This document shows positions 22,868 to 34,156 of a DNA stretch of 64,000 nucleotides, in pieces. The translations under genes were made by a program, and so were the position numbers. Under the pieces are notes generated by a model. The model made no database searches and had not been told where the DNA came from. It saw nothing but the letters and a program-made list of their open reading frames with translations. Source of the DNA: Diprion similis (lineage: Eukaryota; Arthropoda; Insecta; Hymenoptera; Diprionidae); assembly GCF_021155765.1 (NCBI RefSeq), contig NC_060118.1:2356001-2420000 (forward strand). The letters are read 5' to 3'. Each line of letters opens with the position of its first letter. Within the stretch, counting starts at the first letter, position 1.

Positions 22868-25800
22868 ATTCTGGCGTAATTCGACGCGCTAAATACGATG
22901 AAACAAGTTTCAGGTCGCTAGCATGTATAGAGAAAAAGTTATCACGTGATATCCAAAGAACAAACAAACGGACCCCGACTTTGTATTCCAAGCTATATCA
23001 AAATAAAGGCCGCTTCTGGCGTGATTCAACGCGCTGAATACGATGAAACAAGTTTCAGGTCGCTAGCATGTATGAAAAAAAAGTTATCAACCGATATCCA
23101 AGAAACAAACAAACGGACTCTGACTTCGTATATCGAGCTATATCAAAACAAAGCGGGCCGTTTCTAGCGTGATTTGACGCGCTGAATACAATAAAATAAG
23201 TTTCAGGTCGCTGGCATGTATAGAAAAAGAGTATCGCGTGATATCCAAAGAACAAAAAAACGGACTCCGACTTCGTATTCTAAGCTATATCAGATGAAGA
23301 AGGGCCTTTTCCGACGTGATTTGACGCTCTGAATACGATAAAACAAGTTTCAGGTCGCTAGCATGTATAGAAAAAAAGTTATCACGTGATATCCAAAGAA
23401 CAAACAAACGGACTTCCAATCCGTATATTGAGCTATATCAAAACAAAGAGGGCCGTTTCTGGCTTAATTTGACGCGCTGAATACAACAAAATGAGTTTCA
23501 GGTCGCTAGCATGTATGGAAACAAAGTTATCGGTCGATATCCAAGAAACAAACAGACGGACCCCGACTTTGTAATCCAAGCTATATAAAAAAAAGGGCCG
23601 TTTCAGGCGTAATTTGACGCGCTTAATACGGTGAAACAAGTTTTAGGTCGCTAGCATGTATGGAGAAGAAGTTATCACCCGATATCCAAGAAACAAACAC
23701 ACGCACTCCGACTTCGTAAATCGAGCTACATCAGAACAAAGAGGGCCGTTTCCGACGTGATTTGACGCTCTGAATACGATAAAACAAGTTTCAGGTCGCT
23801 AGCATGTATAGAAAAGAAGTTATCACGTGATATCCAAAGAACAAACAAACGGACCCCGAATTTGTATTCCAAACTATATAAAAAAAGGCCATTTTTTGGC
23901 GTAATTCAACGCGCTAAATACGATAAAACAAGTTTCAGGTCGCTAGCATGTACAGAAAAAAAGTTATTACCGATATGCAAGAAACAAACAAACGGACTCC
24001 GACTTTGTATATCGAGCTATATCAAAACGAAGAGGGCCGTCACTGACGTAATTTGACGCGCTGAATACGATAAAACAAGTTTCAGGTCGCTAGCATGTAT
24101 AGAAAAGAAGTTATCACGTGATATCCAAAGAACAAACAAACGGACCCCGAATTTGTATTCCAAACTATATAAAAAAAGGCCATTTTTTGGCGTAATTCAA
24201 CGCGCTAAATACGATAAAACAAGTTTCAGGTCGCTAGCATGTACAGAAAAAAAGTTATTACCGATATGCAAGAAACAAACAAACGGACTCCGACTTTGTA
24301 TATCGAGCTATATCAAAACGAAGAGGGCCGTCACTGACGTAATTTGACGCGCTGAATACGATAAAACAAGTTTCAGGTCGCTAGCATGTATAGAGAAAAA
24401 GTTATCAACCAATATCCAAGAAACAAACAAACGGACTCCGAATTTGTATTCCGAGCTATATGAATACAAAAAGCGCCGTTTCAGGCACAATTCGACGCTC
24501 TGAATACGATAGAACAAGTTTCAAGTCGCTAGCATGTATAGAAAAAAAGTTATCACCTGATATCCAAGAAACAAACAAACGAACTCACAATTCGTATATC
24601 GAGCTATATCAAGACAAAGAGGGCCGTTTATGGCGTAATTTGACGCGCTGCATACGATAAAACAAGTTTTAGGTCGCTAGCATGTATGGAGAAGGAGTTA
24701 TCACCCGAAATCAAAGAAACAAACAAACGGACCCCGACTTTGTATTCCGAGCTATATCATAACAAAGAGGGCCGCTTCTGGCGTCAGGTGACGCGCTAAA
24801 TACAATACAACTTAAAATTCATCGTATTCAGCGCGTCAAATTACGCCAGAAACGGCCCTTTTTTTACATAGTTCGAAATACTAAATCGGAGTCCGTTTGT
24901 TTGTTCTTTGGATATCACGTGATAACTTGTTTATACATGTTATACATGCTAGCAACCTGAAACGTGTTTGATCGTATTCAGCGCGTTGAATCACGCCAGA
25001 AACAGCCCTCTTTGTTTTGGTATAGCTTGATATACGAAGTCGTAGTCCGTTTGTTCGTTTCTCGGATATCGGTTGATAACTTTCTTTCTATTCATGCGAA
25101 GGACCTAAAACTTGTTTTATCGTACTGAGCGCGTCGTTGGAAACGGTTCTCTCTGTTTTGATATAGCTTGGAATACGAAGTCAGAGTCCGTTCGTTTGTT
25201 TCTTGGATATAGGATAATAACTTTTTCTCTATACGCGCTAGCGACCTGAAACTTGTTTCACCGTATTCAGCGCGTCACATTACGCCAGCAACGGCTCTCT
25301 TTGTTTCGATATAGCTCGAAATACGAAGTCGGAGTCTGTTTGTTTGTTGTTCGGATATCGGTTGACAACTTTTCCTCTATACATGCTAGCGACCTGAAAC
25401 TTGTTTTATCGTATTCAGAGCGTCAAATCACGTCGGAAACGGCCCTCTTTGTTCTGATGTAGCTCGATTTACGAAGTCGGAGTGCGTGTGTTTGTTTCTT
25501 GGATATCGGGTGATAACTTCTTCTCCATACATGCTAGCGACCTAAAACTTGTTTCACCGTATTCAGCGCGTCACAATACGCCAGAAACGGCTCTCTTTGT
25601 TTCGATATAGCTCGAAATACGAAGTCGGAGTCTGTTTTTTTGTTGTTCGGATATCGGTTGACAACTTTTCCTCTATACATGCTAGCGACCTGAAACTTGT
25701 TTTATCGTATTTAGCGCGTCATATTATGCCAGAGCCGGCCCTCTTCGTTTTGATATAGCTCGATATACGAAGTCGGAGTCTGTTTGTTTGTTTCTTGGAT

Positions 25801-26840
25801 ATCGGTCGATAACTTTTTTTCTATACATGCTAGCGACCTGAAACTTGTTTTATTGTATTCAGCGCGTCAAACAACGCCAGAAACGGCCCTTTTTTTGGAT
25901 AAAGCTTGGAATACGAAGTTGGAGTCCGTTTGTTTGTTCTCTGGATATCACGTCATAACTTTTTTTGTATACATGCTAGCGACCTGAAACTTGTTTCATC
26001 GTATTTAGCGCGTCATATTATGCCAGAGCCGGCCCTCCTCGTTTTGATATAGCTCGATATACGAAGTCGGAGTCCGTTTGTTTGTTTCTTGGATATCGGT
26101 CGATAACTTTTTTTCTATACATGCTAGCGACCTGAAACTTGTGTTATTGTCTTCAGCGCGTCAAACAACGCCAGAAACGGCCCTTTTTTTGGATAAAGCT
26201 TGGAATACGAAGTTGGAGTCCGTTTGTTTGTTCTCTGGATATCACGTCATAACTTTTTTTGTATACATGCTAGCGACCTGAAACTTGTTTCATCGTATTC
26301 AGAGCGTCATATTACGCCAGAAACGGCCCTCTTTGTTTTGATATGGCTCGGAATACGGAGTCGGAGTCCGTTTGTTTGTTTCTTGCATATTGGTTCATAA
26401 CTTTTTCTCCATACATGCTAGCGACCTAAAACTTGTTCGATCGTATTCAGCGCGTCGAATTACGCCAGAAACGGCCTTTTTTTTTATATAGTTTGAAATA
26501 CAAAGTCGTTGTCCGTTTGTTTGTTCTTTGGATATCACGCGATAACTTTTTTTCTATACATGCTAGCAACCTAAAACTTGTTTCATCTTACTCAGCGCGT
26601 CGAGATACGCCAGAAATGGCCCTCTTACTTCCGATTTAGCTAAGAATAGGTTGTCCAAGCAAGTTTGTTTGTTTTTTGGATATCACGTGATAACTTTTTT
26701 CCTATACATGCTAGCGACCTGAAACATGTTTTATCGTATTTAGCGCGTCATATTACGCCAGAGCCGGCCCTCTTCGTTTTGATATAGCTCGATATACGAA
26801 GTCGGAGTCCGTTTGTTTGTTTTTTGGATATTGGTTGATA
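22868..26840. repeat. Large head-to-head inverted array of a ~146-bp repeat
   Basis: About 13 degenerate units in one orientation (22868 to ~24815) face about 13 in the other (~24815 to 26840). Each unit carries a core such as caagtttcaggtcgctagca, then gttatcacgtgatatccaa, then acaaacaaacgga, then gggccgttt. A 291-bp dimer is duplicated exactly at about 23760-24050 and 24051-24341. A variant unit with cacacgcactccgacttcgt near 23698 has its mirror near 25480, so the arms arose by inverted duplication. The many ~65-codon open frames are by-products of the repeat and not genes. Confidence 0.85.
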
Positions 26841-26847
26841 ACAGTAG

Positions 26848-27292
26848 CAGTAGTATGTTGGTTCTGGACCACCGCGTGTGCGTGTGTCCGTGTGACCGGC
26901 CTAAGCTGACTTAACGTGGATATGTTGGTTTTGGACCACCGCGTGTGTGTCCGTGTGAGGTGTGTGTGTGTGTGTGACCGTGGTTCTCAACCCGTGGTTC
27001 CCAACCCGCGGTTCTCAATCCCCGTGAGTGTTATCATTAGTGGGTGATTACCATCGCGGTGCGTGTGTGGGTGATTACCATCAGAGAGTGCAATGGTAAG
27101 TAGAAGTCCCCCGTTCACGTTCAGCTGCTTGATCACGTCTGGCCAGCTGCCCAATTAATACGCCGAGGCGGATTTCACATAAACCTGTCGTCCAAAATTA
27201 CCTTGTTTTCGCGAAAAACTTACAATGTCGCCCGATTAACCCATTCGCATAAACCTGTCGGTTTTTCGCGATTCAACGCATCCTAAAATAAC
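26848..27292 (+). repeat. Polinton left terminal inverted repeat
   Basis: Matches the reverse complement of 42241-42647. Shared blocks include ggtgattaccatcagagag, cagctgcccaattaatacgc, ttcgcgaaaaacttacaatg and aacctgtcggtttttcgcg. The outer part contains (TG)n and a 67-bp-spaced duplication of tatgttggttctggaccacc (26854 and 26921). The latter is not seen on the right. Confidence 0.88.
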
Positions 27293-27538
27293 AGCGCATA
27301 TAATGTCGCCTGGCCAGCAGCCAAATTTTAATGCATCTACTCCCACCCGCCAACAAAGTTGCAGTCATTTCTAATAATATCACGTTCACCTCGCGAATCT
27401 GCTATTTCTACATTCACCTACCCTTAATAGCACACGGTCATCAGAGATGCACTTCCCCGCACCCGCCAAATTCATACTATAAAGCGCATAGTCTTGCTGC
27501 AGATGCTTACAGTCTGATTATTGCACTGCATCGCGATC

Positions 27539-28283
27539 ATGTACTTCGTAGTCTCAATCTTCGCCTTCATCACCCTTGCGGCTGCTCGACCAGTAAGCGA
27601 ACAAGTATCATCAAACTTCAGCCACCTCGACATGTTCTATCACTCCCCGGACGCTAGGGTGCACGGTGATGGAAAAGTCGTACACATAGACGTCAGTGAA
27701 AGCATCGACCCTTACAAAACTACGATGAAATTCAATTGTACTTTTGCTGGAGGTAGCTATCACCTCATTACTATACCCTTTTTGTGCACACCTTAAAGCA
27801 ATTATTTTATTACCCTCCACAGCACATTTTGGTACTGCCCACAAATTTCTACACCGCCCAACCACAACGACCATTGCGACCACCTCACGATGTGAGTATT
27901 CTCAATCTACAACCTACGCAAGTCTTTCGCCATGTTTTTTGCGTTATGCAAGCTATTACCGTTGTAGCCCAAACTGTCACATCATTAACTACTGCGTCAA
28001 CAATCATCTCAGTGCCAAACGACACCACCCCAATAATCACCACAACCACCGAACCCGCCGGTGAGTCCTAATTATCAACTATTCAGTGCAGAAGGTCTAC
28101 CAAAAATTTGATACCATACCGTTCACTCCCATCCGAACAACCATCACCGAACCAGAGCCCAATGTATCAAAACCTGAAAACGACATTGCCATCATACAAC
28201 AACTTATGGAGCAGAACCGTAGATTAATGGATTATATCTCCAGACTTAAAACGAATCAAACATCCACACTCGATCAAAATTAA
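27539..28283 (+). CDS. Putative spliced secreted or membrane-associated protein of the Polinton
   Basis: ATG at 27539 opens a clear signal peptide (MYFVVSIFAFITLAAARP), then about 50 residues with an N-glycosylation-type NCTF, up to donor GGAG|GTAGCT at 27753. Later segments are a Thr-rich stretch (TTASTIISVPNDTTP) ending at donor GCCG|GTGAGT (28063), and a last exon after aactattcag (28087-28283) with a short coiled coil. The last intron has matching phase, but the join between the first exon and the Thr-rich part (27823 on) is out of phase as read. A break or an unseen exon is therefore likely. The protein resembles nothing I know. It may be an accessory surface protein. Confidence 0.45.
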
Positions 28284-28319
28284 TAATTTGTTCACCTCCC
28301 CTATACTGTAGTCATATTC

Positions 28320-28430
28320 TAGCGGAATTGTTTTTTACCACTCATTAACTTGTAGCCCGTGTGAAAAATTATCATGTTCCAGCCGTTTTTTACCGCTCAA
28401 TAACTTGTAGTCCGTGTGAAAAATTAATAA
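28320..28430. repeat. Tandem ~55-bp duplication between convergent genes
   Basis: ttttttaccactcattaacttgtagcccgtgtgaaaaatta is followed by a second copy with few differences. A downstream AATAAA near 28423 may serve as the polyadenylation signal of the plus-strand gene. Confidence 0.6.
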
Positions 28431-28456
28431 AAACAATGTAGTGTTATAATATTTCT

Positions 28457-28798
28457 TTATTTCGATGTGCAATATATACATATACTGCTTGGTATTATTA
28501 AATCCAAACTATCCTTACACAATCCACAATTCTGCGGTTGATTTGGCCAACTTGATGCATCTTCAGCGCGGCTATAAGTCGTATGACGTATAAATGCCAA
28601 TCCATCCTCTACCGGTATATCATAAGCATCCGCACAACCTGGACACAACAGCTGTTCATCAGTCTCGTACCCAGCAGTCACCAGGCAAACTCTCTTCATT
28701 CGTTTCGTAAGCGCACCAATTTCTACCGATCTTACAAGCACATGTTTGCTGCATCGCTCATCCTCGGACTCATAATCGCTCGTATTTTGTTCCACCAT
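28457..28798 (-). CDS. Small Cys-rich (zinc-ribbon-like) Polinton protein
   Basis: A 113-codon open frame from ATG at 28798, with an acidic N-terminus (TSDYESEDE). It has CPGC, then CGLC, then CIYC, a spacing that suggests zinc-binding knuckles. It converges on the spliced gene to its left. I cannot assign a function; small zinc-binding proteins are frequent Polinton accessory genes. The opposing frame at 28583-29062 looks like its shadow. Confidence 0.55.
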   Translation of the reverse strand: MVEQNTSDYESEDERCSKHVLVRSVEIGALTKRMKRVCLVTAGYETDEQLLCPGCADAYDIPVEDGLAFIRHTTYSRAEDASSWPNQPQNCGLCKDSLDLIIPSSICIYCTSK

Positions 28799-29096
28799 GA
28801 TAATCCATCTAGCATTTTTTTCCGCAACGACGTTCTTATACCGTTCCCCACCGCATTCGCTTCACCCTGGCCATTCAAAAGGTTACCCATGTCAATACAT
28901 TATTACCATGCAATTATACAACGCTTCGTCACCGCCCGAAAGGCTTCCCCCACCACTCCTCCCCACAATATAAAATGCTGCACTGCTATCTCGCATCCTC
29001 ACAATGTATTACTACAAGTTCGTCGCATATTAGTTCTACGCTTGCGACATATATCAAGGTGATAATCGATTCTTTCATCCACCAATTTTTCTGAAC
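28799..29096. promoter_or_regulatory. Divergent intergenic region of the Polinton
   Basis: Lies between the minus-strand Cys-rich gene and the plus-strand genes leading to the polymerase, so promoters for both directions are expected. A TATAAAA is seen near 28970. Otherwise there is no recognisable element. Confidence 0.35.
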
Positions 29097-29432
29097 GTGT
29101 GCCATCAGTGCTATAAACAAGTCATACGTGACCAATCAATCAGACCGCGATCTCTAGGAACCGCATATTTCAAATCAACGTGCAACAACTTGATTGATTT
29201 TCCTCAATACTGCCACAAGTGTCACATTTCCCTGCTCACGCAATCTGACGAGCCGGCTCGCTGCGAACCACACATCCGATTACAGTCATCAATGATATAC
29301 AGATTCGAAGACATCGAGTGGGAACCGATATACTTTTTTCACCAGGATCTCTCCGTAGTCGATGAATATATTTACGTTAGAGCTGCTAATGAGAACTATA
29401 GCATAATTGCTAATACTTTGTGCGAAGAGTAG
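29097..29432 (+). CDS. Cys-rich protein upstream of the polymerase
   Basis: Open frame with CHQC near the start and CHKC about 45 residues on, then a hydrophobic and acidic C-terminal half. No ATG lies before the first CxxC in this frame, so either an upstream exon exists or the true start is missing. It ends 70 bp before the polymerase ATG. Function unknown. Confidence 0.45.
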   Translation: MCHQCYKQVIRDQSIRPRSLGTAYFKSTCNNLIDFPQYCHKCHISLLTQSDEPARCEPHIRLQSSMIYRFEDIEWEPIYFFHQDLSVVDEYIYVRAANENYSIIANTLCEE

Positions 29433-29502
29433 CTGCGAGTTGAATCATACATTGTATCACGAGTGCTGTTCATATAATTTTTCAAACTTTATTGGATGCA
29501 CA

Positions 29503-32500
29503 ATGACAAACCGGTTCGTCGAGTTTCATACCGTAATTGATGAATTAGACATTGCATACCAGCGACTCACTACAGACTCCAATGAAGATCTCGCTTCGCA
29601 GTGGAACACTATTAGTCTCAAACTTCTAAAAACCCTCAACGACTTTTACAGAGATCGAACCACCAGTTTTGCCGATAAACGAAAGATTCAGACTCTCATT
29701 GTTAAATTGACCTCTCAACGTGCTGTGTTGAACCCTTCAATTCGAGGTGGCTCACACGACGCTCCGGCCATTCAATGGGATGATTTGGAATCTGCGTTCG
29801 AGAAGCGTTTGATCACCGGGATAATCACCAACTGTCGAATCAGCGATCTAAAACTATTCCTCACAGCTGCATACACCGTTATTTTCGAGAAACTCAACAC
29901 ATTGCTTCGCCAGCATCACCATCTGAAAGTCAACACCACGCTATCTGCAACTTTTGTCCTGGATGTGAAATCCGAAACAAAATTCTTTCATACGAAGAAC
30001 GCTACTCTTCAAACAACCTCGAATCTGGTCGAATGGTACGACGAGTATGTTGCATCACCTCTATTGGCTCAAATCGAAGAATTTCAGGAGCGCGATAGTG
30101 GCTGGGCCTTGATTAGTATAGATAATTTATTAGTTAACATTAACAAGTATGAGCCGCTGGTAGGTTCGATGTGGATGGACTTGCCGAGCGATATTGAGGT
30201 TAAAAAAGCCGTGGTTAATGTTCAAAATGCCGATAACGCTTCTTTTGCTTGGGCTTGCGTATCCGCTCGACATCCTGCTGCTTCACACGCGAATCGAGTA
30301 ACTTCATACCCCCATTACAATCAAGTATTCAATTTCACTGGTATCAAATTCCCTACAAAATTAAATGACATTCCGAAATTTGAAAAACTTAATAATATTT
30401 CCGTGAATGTATATATTCTGGAGAAACGGGGCAAGCGGCATCAAGTCTTACCACTACTCATCAGTCGACATGAAAATCTAAATATCGAACACATCAACTT
30501 GCTCATGCTACACGATGAAAACCTTGACGATGAATTCTCCCAGCAAAGAACACACTTCTGTTGGATTAAAAATTTATCGCGACTAGTCAATCGTCAATTG
30601 AATGCACGTACGAATGCAATCCATGTTTGTAATCGATGTTTACATTTTTTCTACTCCGAAGCAAAATTGCTCGCGCACAGGCTTGATTGCAGTCCAGATA
30701 CAACTTGTAAACTCACGCTTCCAGATCAGTCCAACAAGTGGTTAAAGTTTGAGAATTACTCGAACAAAATGCAAGTACCATACATAGTTTACGCAGATTT
30801 TGAGTGTTTGTTGGAGAATTCCTCACAGTCTTCTGAATCATCGCATACGAAGATATATCAGAAACATGTACCGTATAGCGTAGGCTATTATTTTAAATGT
30901 AGTCACGATGAGTCGCTATCATACTACAATTCCTATCAAGGTGTCGATTGTCAGAAATGGTTAGCCCATCAATTACACGGAATCGCAGTCAGGGTAGCTG
31001 AATACTTCAATCAAAAGAAATCTATGTATCAATTGTCTGGTCAACAACAGATTGAATTCTAAAACGCTGAAGTATGTCACATTTGCGAGCTAAAATTTGT
31101 GCATCTAAATGATCGCGTGATGGATCATTGTCATGTTACAGGACTATATCGTGGGCCTGCACATTCAAATTGTAATCTGAATTACAAACTCAATCGCACC
31201 GTACCCGTTGTATTCTTGAGTGGTTACGATGCGCACTTCATAATTGGTGAATTGGCTAATATTAAATGATCCTCGCTCAGTGTTCTACCAATTACCAAAG
31301 AAAAGTACATAGCATTCACCCAGACGTTTCACAGCCTCGCCGTAAGACTTCAATTCATCGATTCTTATCGACATATGAGTTCGAGTTTAGCCGAACTAAG
31401 TTCTCACCTGCGGCACAATGATTTAACGAATTTGAAACGTCAATTCCCCAACACCACAGATTCGCAATTCAATTTTCTAACCCGCAAAGGGATATTTCCG
31501 TATGATTACGTGACCGAAGCTGACCGACTGAACGAACGCTCATTACCCTCGACAGAATCATTTTATAACGTATTGAACGACCGAAATATTGAAGACGAAG
31601 ACTATGCTCATGCACAGAACGTTTGGCACAGTTTTAATATCACAACATTGGGCGAGGATAGTGATTTGTATCTGAAAATTGACGTAATGCTCCTCGCAGA
31701 CGTCTTTCAAAATTTCCGCGATAATTGCCTCCGAATATATAAGCTAGATCCAGCACACTACTGTACCTTACCCGGTTTTACTTGGGATTGCATGCTTTTC
31801 AACACGAAAATTCAGCTGGAATTGCTCACGGACGTTGATATGCTGCTGTTCATTGAAGGAGGCTTGCGTGGAGGATTGAGTCAATGCTCGAATCGATACA
31901 GTATAGCAAATAATAAATATATGACAGATTACAATCCGCAGTTGGAAACCAAATCATTGCTCTACTTAGACGTAAATAATTTATATGGTTGGGCGATGTC
32001 TCAGTACCTGCCTTGTAGAAATTTTGAATGGGTGCATCGAGTACATGATTTTGATTTCATGCACGTTGGCGAAGAGTCTGATGATGGATACATATTGGAG
32101 GTAGATTCAGAATACCCCACCAATGTTCACGTATTACATCAAGACTCACCCTTTTGTCCAAATCATCAAAAACCCCCCGGTGGGAAAACTCCGAAACTTT
32201 TAGCTACGTTGCAGAACAAGTCACGTTATGTTATACATTATCGTAATTTGCAACAGTGTGTGAAAAACGGTTTGATATTGCGTAAAATTCATAGAATATT
32301 GAAATTCAAACAATCAGCATGGTTGAAGAGTTATATTGATTTGAACACGGCGTTAAGAGCCAAAAGTGCCAACAAATTCGAACAGAATCTATACAAACTG
32401 ATGAACAACGCGGTATTTGGTGAAACGATGGAAAATGTTCGTAAATTCAAACGTCAAGTTAGCACAAAAATGGCATGGACGTTGCGGTGCCAAAGCACTG

Positions 32501-33193
32501 ATATCGCGACCAAATTTCCACAGTCGAAGTATATTCGATGAAAATTTCGTTGCGATACAGCTGAACAGGCTCGAAGTGATATTTAACAAGCCAATTTACG
32601 CCGGAATGGCCATTCTAGATTTATCCAAAATTTGCGTCTACGACTTTCATTATTCTTTTATGTTACCAAAGTTGAAATCAAATTGTAAGTTAATGTATAC
32701 CGATACGGATAGTCTTATTTATGAAATAAAATCTTGCGACGTTTATGAATTCATTCGCAACAATATTGACAGATTCGATACCAGCGATTATCCTGCGGAT
32801 AATATTTATAAAATCCCTCAGGTTAACAAAAAAGTTGTAGGACTAATGAAGGATGAGAGAAATGGCGAAATAATGACTGAATTTGTCGGATTGCGATCCA
32901 AAATGTATGCGACGCGAATGGATGACAATAAGATCGTGAAGAGAGCAAAAGGTGTGAAAAATAATGTATTGAACAATCAAATAACTTTCGAAAATTATCT
33001 CGACTGCCTTAACCAACACGAGAGTATTTCAAAAACGCAGCGAACCATTCGTTCGAATCTGCATAAAGTGTATTCAATTCGACAATTGAAACTTGCTTTA
33101 AGCCATCACGATGATAAGCGGTATTTACTACCCGATAGTACAGACACGTTACCCTGGGGACATGTAAAAATTACACCATCTGTATCGAAATAA
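29503..33193 (+). pseudogene. polB: Polinton protein-primed DNA polymerase B, broken
   Basis: The best start is ATG 29503. The N-terminal ~380 residues are poorly conserved. A Cys/His cluster (CNRCLHFF...H) precedes the exonuclease motif YADFECL at about 30786. Motif A (DVNNLYGWAMSQ, about 31972), motif B (KLMNNAVFGE) and motif C (YTDTDS, about 32699) are all visible, matching Polinton and adenovirus-type polymerases that use a terminal protein as primer. Breaks: in-frame TAA at 31060, TGA at 31267, and a frameshift between about 32455 and 32500, after which the frame at 32417-33193 continues to the natural end. Three breaks make it non-functional as read. Confidence 0.93.
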
Positions 33194-33295
33194 TATTTAT
33201 TTAACAAAAAATATAAACACGATGTGAATAAAACGACTACAATGCATTGTCTTTATTTATCCAAGAATTATGTGATTTATCCAGACCCAACCACT

Positions 33296-34156
33296 TCACA
33301 AACACAAACCTTTCCTCTTCAAAACTCTCTCCACTAAATATATGTCGGGATATTTCACGGAATGCAGTTCTTGTTCATAGAAACCCTCCTGGATTGGGTT
33401 TGACCGCTGATCTATCAGAAGATAAGTTCGCGGATTTGTGTTTCGTACTTTTTGAATCTTGAAAATTTCGGTCGACCAATTTGGCGTGTAACCTTTCGCG
33501 AATATCGTCTTGTACTTGCGAACTCTCACGAAATCTCCTACTTTATATTTTGCTGGCTTAACTTGTTTAACGTTGCTGTAGACTGTTGCGAGTAACTGGT
33601 TTGCATTTTTACGATTCACTTTTATCGGTGCCATACCCGTGGTACTATGTTTGCTCTTATTGTATTCCACCACCAACTGTTGTATATTATCAATCCATTT
33701 GTATGATCCATTCAGACTGAATGATCGCCACATTTTATGCTTGAGTGTGCGATTCCAGCGTTCTATGACCGATGCCTTCATAGCGCTGTAGGTTGAGTAA
33801 TGGTTAATGTTGTGCTTTTTCATTAACTTTTTAAATTCGGCATTGAAAAATTCTTTACCATCGTCCGATTGAAGATTCTTAGGTGAACGGCCGCTTTGAA
33901 TAACTTCTTTAAATCCGTCGACAACTGATCGAGTACTCTTATTTTTCAGTGCCACAGCCCACGCAAATTTGGATAACACGTCGATGACCGTGAGAATGTA
34001 ATTGAAATTTCGATTTATTTTGGCATACTGCCGCATTTCGACCAAATCCGCTCGCCACAAGTCATCAAAGCCTTTCACGATCACTCATCGGCGCTTAAAG
34101 TTACGACGAGCCGGTGCATGTAGCTCTCTGACCAGCTGTATTTTCTCCCCACTCAT
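33296..34156 (-). pseudogene. Polinton integrase (rve/DDE type), one in-frame stop
   Basis: The likely start is ATG 34156. A TGA at 34085-34087 interrupts the frame after 23 codons, just before VKGFDDLWRADLVEM. The DDE core is otherwise present: Asp in RADLVEM, Asp in QSDDGKEF, Glu in ASVIERWNRTLK. An SH3-like C-terminal part follows (VGDFVRVRKYK...). Integrases of this type catalyse insertion of the element. The ATG overlaps the stop of the preceding conserved gene (ATGA). It converges with the polymerase gene, with AATAAA-type signals on both sides near 33200-33250. Confidence 0.9.

Noticed and set aside
22946..26639. About twenty open frames of 60-73 codons with similar peptides
   Set aside because: They are translations of the 146-bp repeat units in both orientations and end at each unit boundary.
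27331..28064. Frames at 27331-27657 and 27744-28064 as separate genes
   Set aside because: They overlap the signal-peptide gene in other frames and lack recognisable features.
28583..29062. 159-codon plus-strand frame
   Set aside because: It lies opposite the minus-strand Cys-rich gene, has no recognisable content and looks like its shadow.
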